A stretch of 29,165 bases of DNA. Origin: an uncultured Oscillospiraceae bacterium (GTDB taxonomy: Bacteria; Bacillota; Clostridia; Oscillospirales; Ruminococcaceae). Both the position numbers and the translations under genes were made by a program. Below are positions 23,018 to 29,165 of the stretch, piece by piece (positions within the stretch are counted from its first letter, which is position 1; each line of letters begins with the position of its first letter). Below the pieces are notes generated by a model, which was given only the letters and a program-made list of their open reading frames with translations, made no database searches and was not told the DNA's origin. The stretch spans positions 1-29,165 of the forward strand of contig CANNTZ010000027.1 of NCBI GenBank assembly GCA_947522735.1. The letters are read 5' to 3'.

Positions 23018-23497
23018 ATGCTGACGGTAAACCTGATCTGTGTGGGAAAGCTGAAGGAGAGCTGGCTGCGCGAGGGCTGCGCGGAATATATCAAGCGCCT
23101 CGGCGCATATTGCAGGCTCAACGTCATTGAGCTGGACGAAAGGCGTTTGCCGGAGCAGCCGTCGCAGGCGCAGATCAAGGCGGCGCTGGATGCGGAGGGC
23201 ACTGCGATACTCTCGGCTGCGGGCTCGTCGTATATCGCCGCAATGTGCATCGAGGGCGTCAAGCTGTCGTCCCCGGGGCTTTCGCAGAGGCTGGATAAGC
23301 TTGCTGTGAACGGCGTCAGCGCGGTCAGCCTTGTCATCGGCAGCTCGTTCGGGCTGTCCGAGCAGGTCAAATCGGCGGCAAGGCTCAAGCTGTCGATGTC
23401 GGAAATGACCTTCCCACATCAGCTCGCCCGGCTTATGCTGCTCGAACAGCTCTACCGCGCGTTCCAGATATCCTCCGGCGGAAAATATCACAAATAG
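23018..23497 (+). CDS. rlmH: 23S rRNA (pseudouridine1915-N3)-methyltransferase
   Basis: SPOUT methyltransferase that adds a methyl group to pseudouridine 1915 in helix 69 of 23S rRNA on the assembled ribosome. The 159-residue product is full length. It begins MLTVNLICVGKLKESWL and carries a SAM-binding knot segment, VIGSSFGLSEQVKSAA, in place of the more usual IGG..G, then FPHQLARLMLLEQLYRAFQI and the C-terminal GGKYHK (most members end in YHY or YHH). The ATG at 23018 follows GAGGCGGG; the open frame extends upstream into walJ but has no better start. It lies 13 bases after walJ, the common Firmicute neighbour order, so the two are surely cotranscribed. Confidence 0.96.
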   Translation: MLTVNLICVGKLKESWLREGCAEYIKRLGAYCRLNVIELDERRLPEQPSQAQIKAALDAEGTAILSAAGSSYIAAMCIEGVKLSSPGLSQRLDKLAVNGVSAVSLVIGSSFGLSEQVKSAARLKLSMSEMTFPHQLARLMLLEQLYRAFQISSGGKYHK

Positions 23498-23502
23498 TTA
23501 AC

Positions 23503-23530
23503 GGGAGAGGCGTTTTATGGCGCCTCTCTC
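23503..23530 (+). terminator. Terminator after rlmH
   Basis: GGGAGAGGCG (23503-23512) pairs with 23521-23530 (10 bp, one G-T) around an 8-base loop, then TTGCTTTG, starting 6 bases after the stop. Confidence 0.7.
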
Positions 23531-23606
23531 TTGCTTTGTCCGGCGATTCAATGAGAGGAATTTTTAACGTTAACAAATAATTTACACGTTATATTATATA
23601 AATACA

Positions 23607-23635
23607 TTGACGAGTTATGTAATTCGTGGTAAAAT
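23607..23635 (+). promoter_or_regulatory. Promoter of the RHH gene (and probably clpB)
   Basis: TTGACG (23607-23612), 17-base spacer, TAAAAT (23630-23635). No CIRCE or CtsR-type GGTCAAA tandem repeat was seen around it. The sequence between 23540 and 23606 is AT-rich with a small TAACGTTA palindrome. Confidence 0.8.
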
Positions 23636-23704
23636 ATTTGACGTAGTAAAGGAGATACTAAGGAAACGGAATAACACACAGATAAAAGAGAAGGGATGAA
23701 GAGA

Positions 23705-24361
23705 ATGGATAAGGCGGTATATTCCCTCGTGCTGTCGGAGGATGTCGTCGCGAAGGTTGATAAGCTCGCATATTCGCTGGGCACCAGCCGGTCGAACCTT
23801 GTCAACCAGATTCTTGCGGAATACGTCTCCTATGAGACGCCGGAAAAGCGAATGCGCGAGGTGCTGGAATATGCGGAGCAGCTTCTTGGGGGCAGCGACA
23901 GCTTCCAGGTGCTGCGCAGCCAGTCGTCGGCGATGCTTTCGGCGCGCTCGGCGCTGGCGTTCAAGTATAACCCGACGGTTCGCTACAGCGTGGAGCTTTA
24001 TCGCGGCGGCTCTCCGGAGATAGGCGAGCTTCGCGTTTCGCTGCGCACGCAGAACAACACGCTGCTGCTTTATATGACGCAGTTCTACAAGCTGTGGATG
24101 AAAATCGAGTCGAAATACCTGCGCGGCTGCGAGTATTCCATCGACGGCGGACGGTTCAGCCGGAAGCTGAGATTACAGGAAAGCCGCGCGACGGGAGAGA
24201 TAGGCAACAGGACGCTCGGCGAGCTGATATCGGCGTACATCAGCGCCTTCGACAGCGCGCTCAAGGCGTTCTTCTACAACCTTGACGCCCCCGAAAAGGC
24301 TGTCGCCGAGACGGAGCGCGCCTATAAGCTCTATTACGGCGAATCCGGCGGAATAATCTGA
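23705..24361 (+). CDS. Uncharacterised ribbon-helix-helix protein next to clpB
   Basis: A 218-residue protein whose first 45 residues look like a ribbon-helix-helix DNA-binding domain: a strand (AVYSLVLSEDVV), a first helix (AKVDKLAYSLG) and a second helix (TSRSNLVNQILAEYVS) with the typical TSRS turn. The following 170 residues are not recognised. They read as mixed alpha/beta with a strand-rich part (RYSVELYRGGSPEIGELRVSLR) and a helical end (LGELISAYISAFDSALKAFF), perhaps a ligand- or partner-binding domain. The start is ATG 23705, nine bases after AAGGG; an ATG at 23696 lies directly against that site. It ends 71 bases before clpB on the same strand, and no promoter separates them, so it may control clpB. 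Gene function is unknown; RHH call about 0.8, regulatory role inferred only. Confidence 0.75.
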   Translation: MDKAVYSLVLSEDVVAKVDKLAYSLGTSRSNLVNQILAEYVSYETPEKRMREVLEYAEQLLGGSDSFQVLRSQSSAMLSARSALAFKYNPTVRYSVELYRGGSPEIGELRVSLRTQNNTLLLYMTQFYKLWMKIESKYLRGCEYSIDGGRFSRKLRLQESRATGEIGNRTLGELISAYISAFDSALKAFFYNLDAPEKAVAETERAYKLYYGESGGII

Positions 24362-24392
24362 AAATAACGTCTTATATACCCAATTCCAGAAG

Positions 24393-24432
24393 AAAGGAGC
24401 TTTCGCAGGTGCGAAGGTAACGGATATATCAT
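24393..24432 (+). promoter_or_regulatory. clpB leader: displaced ribosome site, hairpin and possible 3-codon mini-ORF
   Basis: The strong AAAGGAG (24393-24399) is 33 bases from the clpB ATG, too far for normal use. It is 9 bases before a GTG (24409) that reads GTG-CGA-AGG-TAA, in frame with clpB. The intervening CTTTCGC (24400-24406) can pair with GCGAAGG (24411-24417) around AGGT, a short hairpin covering the second purine-rich stretch. Either a mini-ORF, a folded spacer or a remnant of an older start would explain the arrangement. Confidence 0.45.
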
Positions 24433-27027
<2,595 letters not shown>

Positions 27028-27034
27028 TATTGCC

Positions 27035-27077
27035 CCCGGGCAGCGCGCTCGCGCATTGTCCGGGCCGCAACAGGCCC
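27035..27077 (+). terminator. Overlapping GC-rich hairpins after clpB
   Basis: CCCGGGCA (27035-27042) can pair with TGTCCGGG (27057-27064), or GGGCC (27062-27066) with GGCCC (27073-27077). They exclude each other. No real T-run follows, only AATTT, so this is a weak candidate for the clpB terminator. Confidence 0.35.
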
Positions 27078-27213
27078 AAGATAATTTGTAACGTGAGATA
27101 TCCCCGTGCATATGCGTGAAATGTGTGTGTGCGCGAGGATATCCGGAGCGCTACCGGCTCTCCGGGCGCTGTCCGAGGATTGTGAATTATTTGTGAAATT
27201 GGGGATTGAGGTA

Positions 27214-27241
27214 TTGACAACGGGGAAAAATGGTGTAGAAT
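27214..27241 (+). promoter_or_regulatory. Promoter of the hrcA-grpE-dnaK operon
   Basis: TTGACA (27214-27219), 16-base spacer, TAGAAT (27236-27241). The CIRCE operator begins 8 bases later, at the expected RNA start, the normal place for HrcA repression. Confidence 0.85.
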
Positions 27242-27249
27242 ATAATATG

Positions 27250-27276
27250 TTAGCACTCGGAGGAATTGAGTGCTAA
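27250..27276. promoter_or_regulatory. CIRCE operator (HrcA binding site)
   Basis: A perfect TTAGCACTC-N9-GAGTGCTAA inverted repeat: TTAGCACTC at 27250-27258, spacer GGAGGAATT, GAGTGCTAA at 27268-27276. It is the known HrcA operator and sits between the promoter and hrcA. Its spacer holds GGAGG, but the TTG after it is only 2 bases away, so it is not used as a start site. Confidence 0.97.
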
Positions 27277-27298
27277 GAGAAAAACGGGAGGTGCGGAT

Positions 27299-28336
<1,038 letters not shown>

Positions 28337-28370
28337 GATAACACAAAAAACAGCATGGAGGTCCTGCACA

Positions 28371-28922
28371 ATGCCCCCGGAGAAAGAAACAAAGAACCTG
28401 AACGATCAGGAGGTAAAGGAAAAGGAACCGGTTCCCGAGGCCGAAAAGGCAGCGGAGGAGCCGAAGGAGGCTCCCAGTGAGGAGTCGGAGCTGGATAAGC
28501 TAAAGGCGGAGAACGCGGCGCTTTCAGACAGACTGCTGCGGACGATGGCGGAATTTGACAACTACCGCAAGCGCTCGATAAAGGAGCGCGACGCGATATA
28601 TCCGGATGCCGTCGCGAGCACGGTGGCAAAGCTGCTGGTCGTTGCGGATTCGCTGGAGCGCGCATTGCAGGCGCCCTGTTCCGATGAGGAATACAAAAAA
28701 GGCGTCGAAAAAATTTACGCCTCCTTCATCAGCATCATCAGAAAGCTTGGCGTTGAGGAGATCAAGGCGGAGGGCGAGCAATTCGACCCGCTGCTGCACA
28801 ACGCAGTCATGCACGTCGAGGACGAAAGCGTAGGAGACGGACATGTGCTCGAGGTGCTGCAAAAGGGCTACAGGATGGGCGACAAGGTCGTCCGTCACTC
28901 AATGGTAAAGGTAGCAAACTGA
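28371..28922 (+). CDS. grpE: Nucleotide exchange factor GrpE
   Basis: Cochaperone that releases ADP from DnaK. The 183-residue protein has a charged, Glu/Lys-rich tail at the N-terminus, a long coiled-coil segment (ESELDKLKAENAALSDRLLR) and the family block MAEFDNYRKRSIKERDAIY, then the C-terminal beta domain ending in VLEVLQKGYRMGDKVVRHSMVKVAN, the GrpE signature region, given here in part as GYRMGDKVVRHSMVKV. TGGAGGT lies 9 bases before the ATG. It is 35 bases after hrcA and 60 before dnaK, in the usual hrcA-grpE-dnaK order. Confidence 0.97.
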   Translation: MPPEKETKNLNDQEVKEKEPVPEAEKAAEEPKEAPSEESELDKLKAENAALSDRLLRTMAEFDNYRKRSIKERDAIYPDAVASTVAKLLVVADSLERALQAPCSDEEYKKGVEKIYASFISIIRKLGVEEIKAEGEQFDPLLHNAVMHVEDESVGDGHVLEVLQKGYRMGDKVVRHSMVKVAN

Positions 28923-28982
28923 AGGCCGGAGAGGCTTTCGATCAGATAAATAAACGATAAGAAATCGAGGAGGATATATATT

Positions 28983-29165
28983 ATGTCTAAGACTATCGGT
29001 ATTGACCTTGGAACCACCAATTCCTGCGTAGCAGTTATCGAGGGCGGCGAGCCTGTCGTCATCACGAACGCCGAGGGCGCGAGAACCACTCCGTCCGTCG
29101 TCGCGTTCTCCAAGACCGGCGAGAGAATGGTCGGCCAGGTCGCAAAGCGTCAGGCCATCACCAAC
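28983..29165 (+). CDS. dnaK: Chaperone protein DnaK (3' end outside the window)
   Basis: Hsp70 chaperone; only the first 61 codons are here. They begin MSKTIGIDLGTTNSCVAV, the conserved phosphate-1 loop of the ATPase domain, followed by ARTTPSVVAF and GQVAKRQAITN. GAGGAGG precedes the ATG by about 9 bases. Third gene of the CIRCE-controlled operon; dnaJ normally comes next. Confidence 0.98.
   Translation, partial: MSKTIGIDLGTTNSCVAVIEGGEPVVITNAEGARTTPSVVAFSKTGERMVGQVAKRQAITN

Noticed and set aside
23560..23700. CtsR operator upstream of the RHH-clpB unit
   Set aside because: Two TTGACG copies exist but they are about 30 bases apart and do not form the GGTCAAA tandem repeat; one is simply the -35 hexamer.
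27266..27298. TTG start of hrcA within CIRCE giving an 11-residue extension
   Set aside because: GGAGG is only 2 bases from that TTG, and the ATG at 27299 has GGGAGGTG and matches the family N-terminus.

Overview
The window is a chromosomal stretch of about 29 kb from a Gram-positive, low-to-mid GC member of the Clostridia, most likely a gut Oscillospirales/Ruminococcaceae-type anaerobe. Reasons: a rpoA-rplQ end of the ribosomal operon, an hrcA-grpE-dnaK heat-shock operon with a perfect CIRCE operator, a DUF4830 protein, YfhO, WalJ (YycJ), RlmH and PlsY instead of PlsB, all typical of Firmicutes. Most genes have strong purine-rich Shine-Dalgarno sites, and several use TTG or GTG starts. No tRNA, rRNA, CRISPR array, insertion sequence or prophage was seen; the gene order looks like ordinary core chromosome with a few accessory genes.

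Layout. 1-2000: end of the ribosomal/RNA polymerase operon, then a DUF4830 membrane protein. 2000-3270: a single sugar-ABC ATPase (MsmK/UgpC type) with its own promoter and terminator. 3288-5222 (minus): a two-gene lipid operon, an MGDG-synthase-type glycosyltransferase overlapping a divergent PlsY-like acyltransferase by 4 bases. 5300-6024: HdeD/DUF308 membrane protein. 6035-7201 (minus): an AraC regulator followed by a broken Sel1-repeat remnant. 7234-9761: a radical SAM/helix-hairpin-helix protein and its DUF4130 partner, predicted DNA repair or modification, behind a consensus promoter that carries three LexA-like boxes. 9776-10461 (minus): a lone ECF S component. 10707-12036: phosphoglycerate kinase. 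12069-14147 (minus): GH42 beta-galactosidase, divergent from a MATE exporter (14281-15687). 15761-18738 (minus): DUF378 and YfhO membrane proteins. 19011-19799: TatD nuclease. 19934-20515 (minus): a secreted lysozyme-like protein. 20853-23497: murA, walJ, rlmH. 23607-27027: an uncharacterised ribbon-helix-helix protein directly upstream of clpB. 27214-end: CIRCE-controlled hrcA-grpE-dnaK.

Working together: the chaperone genes form one proteostasis region, but the two halves seem to be controlled differently. hrcA-grpE-dnaK has CIRCE, whereas clpB lacks a visible CIRCE and follows the RHH gene. The envelope theme is strong (plsY, glycolipid synthase, YfhO, murA, walJ, secreted hydrolase). The best candidate for a poorly described system is the radical SAM + DUF4130 pair: the families are known only as a putative DNA repair/modification pair linked to uracil-DNA glycosylase domains, and here the promoter itself suggests DNA-damage (SOS) control.
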